A stretch of DNA of 64,000 nt from Acidimicrobiales bacterium (GTDB lineage Bacteria; Actinomycetota; Acidimicrobiia; Acidimicrobiales; Aldehydirespiratoraceae): positions 372,001 through 436,000 of the forward strand of contig JAWKIR010000002.1 of NCBI GenBank assembly GCA_041394245.1, given 5' to 3'. Positions 44,865 through 53,333 of this stretch are shown in pieces. Positions within the stretch are counted from its first letter, which is position 1; each line of letters begins with the position of its first letter. Both the position numbers and the translations under genes were made by a program. The notes under the pieces are model-generated. The model was not told where the DNA came from. It searched no databases and saw nothing but the letters and a program-made list of their open reading frames with translations.

Positions 44865-44884
44865 CGCGGGTGTCTCAACCCGCG
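44865..44884. repeat. CGCGGGT/ACCCGCG hairpin in the 160-base divergent spacer
   Basis: Seven-base perfect arms around a GTCTCA loop. This spacer (44787-44946) is the longest in the window and contains no gene; besides the hairpin it has TAGAGT on the minus strand (44850-44855) and TAGCCT on the plus strand (44933-44938). Confidence 0.5.
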
Positions 44885-44932
44885 CCGGTCGGAACCCGTT
44901 CGTGGTGGTCCCGCCGCGCGACGGTGGGGCGG

Positions 44933-44938
44933 TAGCCT
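44933..44938 (+). promoter_or_regulatory. Putative -10 box (TAGCCT) for the giant GT2 gene
   Basis: TAGCCT ends 8 bases before the GTG at 44947. This supports that start over the GTG at 44902 upstream. Confidence 0.45.
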
Positions 44939-44946
44939 CGCCGATC

Positions 44947-47900
44947 GTGGCCGACACACCCGACTCCTCGCCTCGCGACGCAACCCCTTCGGTGGTTGCC
45001 GTCGTTGTCGCCCACGACCCCGGCGACTGGTTCGAGGAGACGCTCGAGAGCCTCGCGACCCAGGACTACGGCCGCTTGTCGGTGCTGGTCGTCGATGCAG
45101 GCAGCACGGGAACTCTCGACAGTCGCGTCCACGCCGCCCTTCCGGGAGCGTCGGTGGTCGATGCGGGCGACACCGTCGGTTTCTCCCAAGCGGCCAACGC
45201 GATCCTCGACACCGACATCGACCCGGCGTTTCTCCTGCTCTGCCACGACGATGTGGCCCTCGCACCCGACGCAGTGCGGCAGCTGGTCGTCGAATCCCTG
45301 CGGTCCAACGCGGGAGTGGCCGGGCCCAAGCTCGTGGATTGGTATCGCACCGATCGTCTCCAGCATGTCGGCTACAGCGTCGATCGATTCGCGGTCGCGG
45401 CCGACATCGTCGATCCCGGAGAGCTCGATCAGGAGCAGCACGACGCCGTCGCCGACGTCTTCGCGCTCCCGTCGGCGTGCATGCTGGTCCGCACCGGTCT
45501 GTTTCGCTCGCTCGGCGGCTTCGACCCCGGCATCCCCTACCGGGGTGAGGACATCGACCTGTGTTGGCGAGCGCACCTGCTCGGGGCACGGGTGCTCGTC
45601 GTACCCGACGCCCGGGTCCGTCACCGCGAGGACCTCTACGGTCGGACCGGGGTCGACGACATCCGCCGAACAAGGGCGCGAAACCAACTCCGAACCGTGC
45701 TCGTCACCGGGAGCCGGCTCTCGTTGCTCCTGACGTTGCCGATGCTCGCACTGCTCTCGCTGGGCGAGGCCGGTCTCGCGCTGCTCACCGGTCGCATCTC
45801 ACATGTGCGAGACGTGTTGTCCTCCTGGCTCTGGAACATCCGTCGTCTCGGCGAGGTGCGGTCGCGACGGCGGGCGCTGCGACCCCTCATCCGGGCCCGT
45901 CACGGCGACGTTCGGGCGATGCAGGAAGGTGGCAGCGTTCGGATCAACGCGTTCGTGCGGGGACAGATCGGCCGGCGGACCAACGACCAGCAGATCCGCA
46001 CGGTCATGCGCACGGGTACGGCCCGGATCGCCGCGCTGAGCGCCGCAATCGTCGTGCTGTTCGTGCTGTTCGGCAGTCGCACCCTCATCTCCGACGGTGT
46101 CCCCGCGGTGGGTGATTTCCTCGGGTTCGGGGGCTCATCGGGCGATCTGGTCGGGGAGTGGTGGAGCGGGTGGCGCCATCGCGACCTCGGGAGTCCGGGC
46201 ACCCCCCGTAGCGGGGTGGTGCCCATCGCGGTCCTGACCTGGCTGTCGGGAGGGGCCGCCGGACTCGTTCGTCTGGCGTGGATTCTCGGGCCGGTGCTCG
46301 CGGGTCTCCTCGGTGCCTGGCGGATGCTCGTCGTCACCGGTTCGCGGCGGGCTCAGACCGGCGCCCTGCTCGCGTACGCGGTGGTGCCGCTCCCGTGGGT
46401 GGCGATCGAATCGGCCTCGATCGCCGGTCTCTACGGCTACGCGGTGGCGCCGTGGGTACTGGCCGCGTTGTTGCACGGAGAGGCGACATCGCCGTTCCGT
46501 AGCGTCGCCGGCCCGTGGAAGTCGGCGGTCGGCACGGCCGCCGGTCTCGGCGTGTCGCTCGGGGTCGCGACCCTGTTCGACCCCGCAGTGGTGGTGGTCG
46601 TCGTCCCGAGCCTCGCCGGGATCCTCCTCGCGGCGCTGCTGACGGGGCGCATGAACGGTCTCGTCCGCCTGTTCGCCGTCACGGTGATGGGCGCGGTCGT
46701 CGCTGCGGCGATGGCGCTTCCCCAGGTACTCGACCAGCTGTCGACCGGTGTTTCCTGGGCACCGTTCGCCGACGGTCGGAGCGGCGGTGCCACCGATCTC
46801 GCGCTCGGCGACATCGTCGCCTTCGCGGTCGGCACCGCCGACGCATCCCCGCTGACCTACCTGCTGGCCGTGCCGCTGGCCCTGGCGGTGCTCGTCGGCC
46901 GTTCGTGGCGCTTCACGCTCGCGGCACGGGGCTGGATGGTCGCCCTGGCGTCGTGGGCGCTGGTCTGGGCGGCGTCGTGGGGGGTGCTCCCGTTCGGGCT
47001 GCCCGATCCCGCCCTGCTGCTCGCCCCCGCGGCTGCCGGTGTCGCGCTCGCCACGGGTGCGGCCGTTGCCGTCGCCGAGCACGACATGCGTCGAGCCGGG
47101 TTCGGTTGGCGCCAGGCGTTGCTCCCGATGGCGATCCTGGGCGCCTTCCTCGCGTCCATCCCGACCCTCGCGCTCGCCGAGAGCGGACGCTGGGATCTTC
47201 CGCGCGGCGACTTCAGCGATGCCCTTCCCTTCGCCGATCCCGCCGACAGTGGGAGCTATCGGGTGTTGTGGATCGCCGCTCCGGAGAACATCCCGGGAGG
47301 TGGTCGTTCATTGACCGACACGCTGGCCTGGTCGACGAGCTTCGACGGATTGCCGATCGTGGCCGATGCGGGACCGGCCGCCGACGAGGGCGCCGCCGCC
47401 CTCGTCCCCGCGTTGCTCGGGTCGGCGTTCGACGGCGAGACGATGCGACTCGGTCGAACCCTCGGCGGCTTGGGCATCCGCTACATCGTGGTGCTCGATC
47501 GTCTCGCGCCGGCACCGTTCAGTACCACCGGACGCGAGGTCGACCCACTCGTTGCGGAGTCCTTCGCCCGTCAACTCGATCTGCGACGTGTCGAGGGGAT
47601 CAACACCGCCATGGCGCTCTATGTCAACACCGAGTGGAGCAGTGTGCGCGCCGCCGCGAGCGTGGGGTTCGATGACGGGCGCGAGAACGTCGCCGATCTG
47701 GCCGCCGCGCCGCTCGTCGGCACCGTGGGTGTGCTCAGCGGCCGCGACACCGAGGTCAGCGGCCTCGTCCCCGAGGGCACCGAGATCTACCTGGCTCAGA
47801 GCCCCGACACGGGTTGGAAGTTGCAGGTCGAGGGTGACCGCACGGGCCGTCGGCGGAGTCTGGGCTGGGCGACCGCCTTCCTGCCCGACCGGGGCGGTGA

Positions 47901-48027
47901 AGCGTTGCTCAGCTACGACACCCCGGTGTGGCGCCAAGCGGCCCTGCTCTTCCAGGCGTTCGCGTTCGTGCTCGCCTTCGTGGTGGTGGCCCGTCTTCGG
48001 CTCGGTGGCCGTCGGAGTGTCCGATGA
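44947..48027 (+). CDS. Giant GT2 fused to a multi-pass membrane GT-C-like domain
   Basis: A 1026-residue protein. Residues 15-260 are a GT2 domain: VVAVVVAHDPGDWFEETLESLA, then LLLCHDDVALAPDA (metal site) and IPYRGEDIDLCWRAHLLG. After a linker, about twelve to fourteen membrane segments follow (about 360-730), then an extracytoplasmic domain of about 250 residues and one final membrane segment. Such fusions occur next to a DUF5719 gene in many actinobacteria, near cofDE, manB and sahH homologues, as here. It may both make a sugar-lipid or chain and act on it outside. The start is set at the GTG at 44947 by the TAGCCT box 8 bases upstream. Substrate unknown. The TGA overlaps the ATG of the DUF5719 gene. 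Confidence 0.5.
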   Translation: MADTPDSSPRDATPSVVAVVVAHDPGDWFEETLESLATQDYGRLSVLVVDAGSTGTLDSRVHAALPGASVVDAGDTVGFSQAANAILDTDIDPAFLLLCHDDVALAPDAVRQLVVESLRSNAGVAGPKLVDWYRTDRLQHVGYSVDRFAVAADIVDPGELDQEQHDAVADVFALPSACMLVRTGLFRSLGGFDPGIPYRGEDIDLCWRAHLLGARVLVVPDARVRHREDLYGRTGVDDIRRTRARNQLRTVLVTGSRLSLLLTLPMLALLSLGEAGLALLTGRISHVRDVLSSWLWNIRRLGEVRSRRRALRPLIRARHGDVRAMQEGGSVRINAFVRGQIGRRTNDQQIRTVMRTGTARIAALSAAIVVLFVLFGSRTLISDGVPAVGDFLGFGGSSGDLVGEWWSGWRHRDLGSPGTPRSGVVPIAVLTWLSGGAAGLVRLAWILGPVLAGLLGAWRMLVVTGSRRAQTGALLAYAVVPLPWVAIESASIAGLYGYAVAPWVLAALLHGEATSPFRSVAGPWKSAVGTAAGLGVSLGVATLFDPAVVVVVVPSLAGILLAALLTGRMNGLVRLFAVTVMGAVVAAAMALPQVLDQLSTGVSWAPFADGRSGGATDLALGDIVAFAVGTADASPLTYLLAVPLALAVLVGRSWRFTLAARGWMVALASWALVWAASWGVLPFGLPDPALLLAPAAAGVALATGAAVAVAEHDMRRAGFGWRQALLPMAILGAFLASIPTLALAESGRWDLPRGDFSDALPFADPADSGSYRVLWIAAPENIPGGGRSLTDTLAWSTSFDGLPIVADAGPAADEGAAALVPALLGSAFDGETMRLGRTLGGLGIRYIVVLDRLAPAPFSTTGREVDPLVAESFARQLDLRRVEGINTAMALYVNTEWSSVRAAASVGFDDGRENVADLAAAPLVGTVGVLSGRDTEVSGLVPEGTEIYLAQSPDTGWKLQVEGDRTGRRRSLGWATAFLPDRGGEALLSYDTPVWRQAALLFQAFAFVLAFVVVARLRLGGRRSVR

Positions 48028-49475
48028 GGCTCGCCCGGATCCTCGTCGTCGGCGTGGTGGTGGCATCGCTCGTCACCGGGTTCGTCGTCGATGGCAACGA
48101 GCGCCCCACCGCCGAGGTGGTGGAGCCCAGGATGAGTTCGGTGCCGACGGTCGAACCCAACGGGATCTGGTTCTGCCCGGGTGGATCCGGACCCGGGGGC
48201 ATCGCCGATGTCGGACTCGAGCTCGTCAATGTGGGTTCGACGCCGGCCGCGGCACTCGTCTCGGGCATTCGCGCGGGCTCCGGTGTGGATGCCCGAGAGT
48301 CAGAGGAGATCGTCGAGGTCGGCGAGCGTCGGCTGGTCCGGCTCGCCGACCTCGTCACCGAGTCGGACTGGATGGGAGCGGTCGTCGAGGTCCAGTCGGG
48401 CGAACTGGTCGTGGAGCAGACCTATGTCGGCGCGGCCGCGGCCGCCGGCGATTCGATCGGGGTCGACCGAGCGCCGTGCCATTCCCGGACGTCGACGACC
48501 TGGGTGGTCGCGTCGGGGGCGACCCGTACCGGTTCCGAGTTCGGTGAGCAGATGGCGCTGTTGGTGCTCAACCCGTTCCTCGACGATGCGGTGCTCGACA
48601 TCGTCTTCGACGCCGATGTGGGTGTGCAGTCCGTCACCGGAATCGTGGTGCCGGCCCGTCGGGTCGTCGCGATCGACATCACCGAGGAGGTCACCATCGC
48701 GGGCCGCGTGAGTGCGGTCATCGACGTCGTCGCCGGTCGCGTGGCCGTCTCACGAATCCAGGTCGTCCAGAGCGAGACCCTCGCCGGGCTCGCCGTGACC
48801 CCGGCGAGCGCCGACATCGCGCCGGTCTGGTTCCTCCCGGTGGTGCACCGGGGCAGCCGGGACGACACGATCACGGTGGTGAATCCGTCGCGAACCGAGA
48901 CGGCGGACGTCGATCTGGAGATCGTCACCGACGGCGACGTCGTGTTCGATCCCGTGCTGCTGACCATCCGCCCCGGTCGTGGGGTGCAGATCCCGCTGGC
49001 CGACGAGACCCGACTCGACGGTGTCGAGTCGATGTCGATCGTCGCCCGATCCCTCACCGGTCTTCCGGTTGCGGTCATGAGCGAGAGCTCCCTTCCGCTG
49101 GGTGACGGTCGGGTGACGAACTACTCGGCGACCGTCGGAGCCGACTCGGCTGCGGTGCGCTGGGTCGCCCCGCTCGAGAACGACGCCGGTGGCATCGTGA
49201 TCTACAACCCGTCGGCCACCGGTATCGCCAACGTGACGGCGTCGGTCCTGATCGGCGGCGAGACCCGGACCATCGCCGACATCGAGATCGCTCCGCTCCG
49301 TCGAGCCGTGATCGCATCCGAGGACCTGCTCGTCGACGGTGGCGCCGAGGAGCGTCCGATCGCCGTGATCGAGTCGTCGGAACCGGTCGTGGTCGGGCGC
49401 GAGCTGGTCGATGTCTCGCTCCACGTGCAGCTGGTGGCGATGATCAGCGGCGCCGAGGCGGTGCCGCTCGGCTAG
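48024..49475 (+). CDS. DUF5719-family membrane-anchored extracellular protein
   Basis: A 483-residue protein with an N-terminal signal or anchor (ARILVVGVVVASLVTGFVV) and a long beta-rich outer part. The segment WFCPGGSGPGGIADVGLELVNVG near residue 47 and repeated Ig-like strands (LVLNPFLDDAVLDIVF, TVVNPSRTETADVDLEI, VIYNPSATGIANVTASV) are typical of DUF5719 proteins, which occur next to the large GT2/membrane fusion. It is translated with that gene by an ATGA overlap, so the two likely work together outside the cell. No enzyme motif is seen. Its last 4 bases overlap the end of the converging thioredoxin gene. Confidence 0.5.
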   Translation: MRLARILVVGVVVASLVTGFVVDGNERPTAEVVEPRMSSVPTVEPNGIWFCPGGSGPGGIADVGLELVNVGSTPAAALVSGIRAGSGVDARESEEIVEVGERRLVRLADLVTESDWMGAVVEVQSGELVVEQTYVGAAAAAGDSIGVDRAPCHSRTSTTWVVASGATRTGSEFGEQMALLVLNPFLDDAVLDIVFDADVGVQSVTGIVVPARRVVAIDITEEVTIAGRVSAVIDVVAGRVAVSRIQVVQSETLAGLAVTPASADIAPVWFLPVVHRGSRDDTITVVNPSRTETADVDLEIVTDGDVVFDPVLLTIRPGRGVQIPLADETRLDGVESMSIVARSLTGLPVAVMSESSLPLGDGRVTNYSATVGADSAAVRWVAPLENDAGGIVIYNPSATGIANVTASVLIGGETRTIADIEIAPLRRAVIASEDLLVDGGAEERPIAVIESSEPVVVGRELVDVSLHVQLVAMISGAEAVPLG

Positions 49476-49918
49476 ATCTCGCCGGTGTGGCAGTCGGGCG
49501 GGACCGACCCTGGTTCACGGACCTCGGCGACGGCGGCCCACAGGTCGGTGGCGGTGGTGGGTCCGAGGAAGGCCCGCTTGACCTCCCCGGTGGCATCACA
49601 GATGACGAGCGTCGGAACGGCGTCGATCCTGTAGCGATCGTGGAGTGCCTTCTCGGCCCCCACTTCGAGTTCGACCACCGCGACCTGATCGCTCTCGAGG
49701 TGCCGGGCCCGCTCCCACACTCCCCGACAGGTGTCGCAGGTGGCCGACGTGAAGACGGCGACGAGCCAGGGCGCATCCGGTCGTGAGAAGTCGTTGCGGT
49801 CGAGGTGGCGCGGGATGTGATGGGTGTTGGCCGCAGGGGCCGCAGCCGAGCGTCCGAGCAGCGCCGCGATGAACCCGGCGATCGCCACACCACCGAGCAC
49901 CAGGAGGACCCGGTCCAT
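49472..49918 (-). CDS. Membrane-anchored thioredoxin-like protein
   Basis: A 148-residue protein. One N-terminal membrane segment (VLLVLGGVAIAGFIAALLG) is followed by a thioredoxin fold with the CxxC motif as CDTC in VAVFTSATCDTCRGVWERA (about residue 58), and the cis-proline in IDAVPTLVI. The domain faces outside if the segment is a normal signal anchor, acting in disulfide reduction, oxidation or cytochrome maturation. The gene follows ftsH by two bases on the minus strand, so it is co-transcribed with it. The aromatic residue normally preceding CxxC (W-C) is replaced by Thr (T-C), so redox potential may differ from ordinary thioredoxin. Confidence 0.5.
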   Translation of the reverse strand: MDRVLLVLGGVAIAGFIAALLGRSAAAPAANTHHIPRHLDRNDFSRPDAPWLVAVFTSATCDTCRGVWERARHLESDQVAVVELEVGAEKALHDRYRIDAVPTLVICDATGEVKRAFLGPTTATDLWAAVAEVREPGSVPPDCHTGEI

Positions 49919-49920
49919 GC

Positions 49921-51849
49921 TCAGTTGTCGTCGAGTCCGGCGACCTCGGCCGGCTGTGCCTCGGGCTCGGCCACCAGGGGTCCGGCCTTCGACACGTCGA
50001 TGAGGCGCGAGACCTCGGCGCCCGAGATGGTCTCGTGTTCGAGCAGCGCCCGGGCGATCAGATCGAGGCCGTTGCGGTACTCGACGAGCAGCTCACGACA
50101 GCCGTCCTCGGCCTGGATCAGGATTCGGCGGACCTCGTCGTCGACGAGTCGGGCGGTGTCGGGGGAGTGCGACCGGGACTGCATCATGTCTTCGCCGAGG
50201 AAGACCGGACCGCCATCGGAGAGCGACATCGGCCCGACGGCCTCGCTCATGCCCCATTCGGTGACCATGCGACGAGCGATGTTGGTCGCCTGCTGGAGAT
50301 CGTTGGCCGCGCCGGACGAGTACTCATCGAAGACGAGCGACTCGGCCACGCGGCCGCCCATCGCCATGACCATGCGTTGCTCGGCCTCGGTCTTGTCCAT
50401 CGTGTGGCGATCCTCGGCGGGCAGGGTCATCGTGACACCGAGGGCCATGCCCGTCGGGATGATGGTCACCTTGTGGACCGGATCGTGGCCTTCCTGCACG
50501 GCGGCGCACAGGGCGTGCCCGGCCTCGTGGTAGGCGGTGCGCTCGAGGTCTTCTTGGCTCTGCACCATCGACTGGCGCTCGATGCCGAGAAGGACGCGGT
50601 CGCGGGCGGCATCGAAGTCGGCGGCGGTCACGGTGTCGCCACCACGGCGCACGGCGAAGAGGGCGGCTTCGTTGACGAGGTTGGCGAGATCGGCGCCCGA
50701 CATGCCGGGTGCGCCGCGGGCGATGACGTTGACGTCGACGTCGTCGGCGGTGTGCTTGCCCTTGAGGTGAACCGCCAGGATCTTCTTGCGGTCCTCGAGC
50801 TCGGGCAGCGGCACGATCACCTGACGATCGAAGCGACCCGGACGCAGCAGCGCCGGGTCGAGAATGTCGGGCCGATTGGTGGCCGCCATCATCACGATGC
50901 CCTCGGTCGCCTCGAAGCCGTCCATCTCGGCCAACATCTGGTTGAGCGTCTGCTCACGTTCGTCGTGGCCGCCGCCGAGACCGGCGCCGCGCTTGCGGCC
51001 GATGGAGTCGATCTCGTCGATGAAGATGATCGCCTTGCCCAACTTGCGGGCCGAGTCGAACAGGTCGCGGACGCGGCTGGCGCCGACCCCCACGAACATC
51101 TCCATGAAGTCCGAACCGGTGACGGACAGGAACGGCACCCCGGCCTCGCCGGCGACCGCCTTGGCGATGAGGGTCTTGCCGGTGCCCGGCGGCCCGACGA
51201 GCAGGACGCCCTTGGGGATGCGGGCCCCGATCTCGGCGAAACGGTCGGGGTGCTTCAGGAAGTCGACGACCTCGGTGATCTCCCGTTTCACGCCCTCGTA
51301 GCCGGCGACATCGTCGAAGGTCGTGCCGGGCCGCTCGGTGGAGTAGGTCTTCGCCTTGCTGCGACCGATCGACATGATGTTGCCCATCTGCCCCTGGGCC
51401 CGTCGCTGCATCCAGACGAAGAAGAGGATGATGAGACCGATGGGGAGCAGCAGCGGGAGGATCGACATCCAGAAGCTGGGCTGCGGCGTCTTGAACTCGA
51501 GGGTGGTCAGGTCGCGGATGAGCGCGCTGTCCTCGTCGGGGAGGGGAATCGGTCCGACCGTGTGGAAATCGCCGGTCGCGGTCGTGAAATCGATGCCACC
51601 GTCGTTGTTGTCGTAGACGGCATCGGTGACATCGCCACGATTGACCTGCTCGAGGAAGAACGAGTAGTCGACCGACTCGCGGTCGTCTCCGGGCAGCAGC
51701 ACGCTGACCGCAAGGATCGCGAGGACCGAACCCAAGAGGATCCACACGGCGTAGCGCGACCAACCGTTGGCGTCGGAACGCGCGCCGCCTCCCGGCTTCT
51801 CGTTCTTACGAGGCGGTGGCGGAGGGGGCGGAGGAGGGTTGGACGCCAT
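49921..51849 (-). CDS. ftsH: ATP-dependent zinc metalloprotease FtsH
   Basis: A 642-residue membrane AAA+ protease that removes damaged or unassembled membrane proteins. Two membrane segments (about 35-55 and 130-150) enclose a small outer domain; the AAA module has Walker A GPPGTGKT, Walker B IIFIDEID, the pore motif FMEMFVGVG and SRH region [19 protein letters not shown]; the protease has zinc motif HEAGH near residue 440 and the distal Asp ligand. The N-terminus has nine consecutive prolines (codons 5-13), which is unusual. The ATG at 51849 has TACCCT six bases upstream and no Shine-Dalgarno, consistent with leaderless translation. It is followed by the thioredoxin gene. Confidence 0.5.
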   Translation of the reverse strand: MASNPPPPPPPPPRKNEKPGGGARSDANGWSRYAVWILLGSVLAILAVSVLLPGDDRESVDYSFFLEQVNRGDVTDAVYDNNDGGIDFTTATGDFHTVGPIPLPDEDSALIRDLTTLEFKTPQPSFWMSILPLLLPIGLIILFFVWMQRRAQGQMGNIMSIGRSKAKTYSTERPGTTFDDVAGYEGVKREITEVVDFLKHPDRFAEIGARIPKGVLLVGPPGTGKTLIAKAVAGEAGVPFLSVTGSDFMEMFVGVGASRVRDLFDSARKLGKAIIFIDEIDSIGRKRGAGLGGGHDEREQTLNQMLAEMDGFEATEGIVMMAATNRPDILDPALLRPGRFDRQVIVPLPELEDRKKILAVHLKGKHTADDVDVNVIARGAPGMSGADLANLVNEAALFAVRRGGDTVTAADFDAARDRVLLGIERQSMVQSQEDLERTAYHEAGHALCAAVQEGHDPVHKVTIIPTGMALGVTMTLPAEDRHTMDKTEAEQRMVMAMGGRVAESLVFDEYSSGAANDLQQATNIARRMVTEWGMSEAVGPMSLSDGGPVFLGEDMMQSRSHSPDTARLVDDEVRRILIQAEDGCRELLVEYRNGLDLIARALLEHETISGAEVSRLIDVSKAGPLVAEPEAQPAEVAGLDDN

Positions 51850-51855
51850 GAGTAG

Positions 51856-51861
51856 AGGGTA
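51856..51861 (-). promoter_or_regulatory. Putative -10 box (TACCCT) for ftsH
   Basis: TACCCT on the minus strand ends 6 bases before the ftsH ATG, as in the other leaderless-type promoters here. Confidence 0.45.
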
Positions 51862-51922
51862 GACCTGTGACGGGTCCGAGCGGTCGCAGAGATCCCCGTC
51901 CCTGGATTGATCGGCAACTACC

Positions 51923-52159
51923 ATGCCGCTTGTGAATCGACGCTGTGCCCGACCCGGCTGTGGCCGCCCGGCCACCACCACGCTCTCCTACGCCTACGCC
52001 CAACGGGCGGTGTGGCTCGACGACCTGCACGCCGAGGACTCGCCGGCGAATCACGACCTGTGTGCCCCCCATGCGGACCGTACGCAGCCACCCAAGGGGT
52101 GGGATCTTCGCGACCGTCGGACGCTCGCGACGGTGCACCGCCTGCGCTACGCCGGATAG
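51923..52159 (+). CDS. DUF3499 family protein
   Basis: A 78-residue cysteine-containing protein. The start RRCARPGCGRPATTTLSYAYAQRAVWLDDL, with HDLCAPHADR and PKGWDLRD, is the DUF3499 pattern known from actinobacteria, where the gene stands near manB and the F420 genes. The Cys and His residues (C8, C13, C47, H50 approximately) could hold a zinc ion. Its function is not known. It is divergent from ftsH over 73 bases and its TAG shares a base with the GTG of the CPBP protease gene (TAGTG), showing coupled translation. Confidence 0.5.
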   Translation: MPLVNRRCARPGCGRPATTTLSYAYAQRAVWLDDLHAEDSPANHDLCAPHADRTQPPKGWDLRDRRTLATVHRLRYAG

Positions 52160-52956
52160 TGGCGGCACCGTCGACGGTGCCGGCCCCCAGCTGGCGCGTG
52201 GTCCTCGCGGTCGTCGCGCTCGGCACCGGCTTCGTCCTCGGGCAATTGATCGGAGGCGGCATCGTCATCGGTGGGGGCTGGGACTTCGACGTCTCCGCCG
52301 CGCTCGGCAGCGACCTCGGTCGTGTCGCCGGTCAGTTCGGGCAGGGACTCGTGCCGGATCACAACCGCATCCCGATGCTGGTGTTGTTGGCGGTGAACGC
52401 GCCGTTGTGGGTCGGCTTCATCGGTGTGCCCTGGCTGGCGTCTCGCTTCCGCGGCCTCGATTGGCGCCGCGACCTGGGATGGGGGATGCGTCCCGTCGAC
52501 CTCGGCGCCGGCCTCGCGGTCGGCATCGTCACGCAGGTGGCGCTCGTCCCCCTGCTCTACTGGCCGCTCGGCCGCGTCGTCGACCAACAAGAACTCGAGG
52601 AGCCGGCCAGGAACCTCATCGCGCTCGCCAACAGTCCGATCGACGTGGCTGCGCTCGTCGTGATGGTCGTGATCGGTGCGCCCCTGGCCGAGGAGATCGT
52701 GTTTCGCGGCCTGCTGTTCCGAGGCATCTTCGACATGGAGCGCGCCGGCCGGTTCGCGCTCGTCACCGCGGTCGCCGCATCGTCGGCGATCTTCGCCGCC
52801 TCGCATCTCCAGCTGCTCCAGTTCCCCGGGCTCTTCGTGATCGGCGCCGTCGCCGCGCTCGGCCTGCACCGCACCGGTCGCCTCGGGACGGCGATCTGGA
52901 TCCATGTCGGATTCAACGCCACCGCCGTGGTCGGCGTTTTGCGAGAGATCTACTGA
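52159..52956 (+). CDS. CPBP-family intramembrane metalloprotease
   Basis: A 265-residue protein with about seven membrane segments. The family motifs are in order: PLAEEIVFRGLLFRGIF (EExxxR, near residue 175), ASSAIFAASHLQL (FxxxH), and TAIWIHVGFNATAVVG (HxxxN). These form the Rce1-like zinc or acid active site inside the membrane. Bacterial members process or protect membrane proteins; substrate unknown. The GTG start overlaps the DUF3499 stop by one base; the frame continues upstream but inside the DUF3499 gene. Its placement near FtsH may be accidental. Confidence 0.5.
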   Translation: MAAPSTVPAPSWRVVLAVVALGTGFVLGQLIGGGIVIGGGWDFDVSAALGSDLGRVAGQFGQGLVPDHNRIPMLVLLAVNAPLWVGFIGVPWLASRFRGLDWRRDLGWGMRPVDLGAGLAVGIVTQVALVPLLYWPLGRVVDQQELEEPARNLIALANSPIDVAALVVMVVIGAPLAEEIVFRGLLFRGIFDMERAGRFALVTAVAASSAIFAASHLQLLQFPGLFVIGAVAALGLHRTGRLGTAIWIHVGFNATAVVGVLREIY

Positions 52957-53053
52957 GCGCGTCGGAATCGACCACGCAACGTGCAATTTTCCCCACATAT
53001 GCCTCACACCGTCACTCTCCGCGCCGAAGGAGGAGCGAAGGACGACGTGGGGA

Positions 53054-53263
53054 ATGATGCAGATGTCGAGTTCGGAATGCCCTGGGTGCAGCGCACCGCT
53101 CGTGCAGATCACGATCAATGTCGGCGCGGGGGAGCGAACCCTGTGCAGCTGTGCGAAGTGCGATCGGCGATGGTGGCAGGTCGACGGCCGCCTGACCAAC
53201 CTCGATGGCGTGATCCGCGATCTCGGCGAACCGCAGGCGCCGCGGGCCCGCTTCCGTCGCTGA
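53054..53263 (+). CDS. Small zinc-ribbon protein
   Basis: A 69-residue protein with two metal-binding pairs, CPGC near the N-terminus (about residue 9) and CSCAKC about 20 residues later, followed by RRWWQVDGRLTNLDGVI. This is the shape of a small zinc ribbon with no wider match recognised. Three in-frame ATG codons (53054, 53057, 53063) are possible; the strong AAGGAGGAG at 53027-53035 is too far away to fix one. It is preceded by the window's most A/T-rich short stretch (about 52981-53005, with TTTTCCCC and ATATG), likely the promoter. Nothing shows its partner. Confidence 0.5.
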   Translation: MMQMSSSECPGCSAPLVQITINVGAGERTLCSCAKCDRRWWQVDGRLTNLDGVIRDLGEPQAPRARFRR

Positions 53264-53333
53264 CGGACCCCCGTAGCGACCGCAGGGTACCCGTCACCGG
53301 AAGACCCGCCGTCGGTGGCACGATAGGGGCGCC

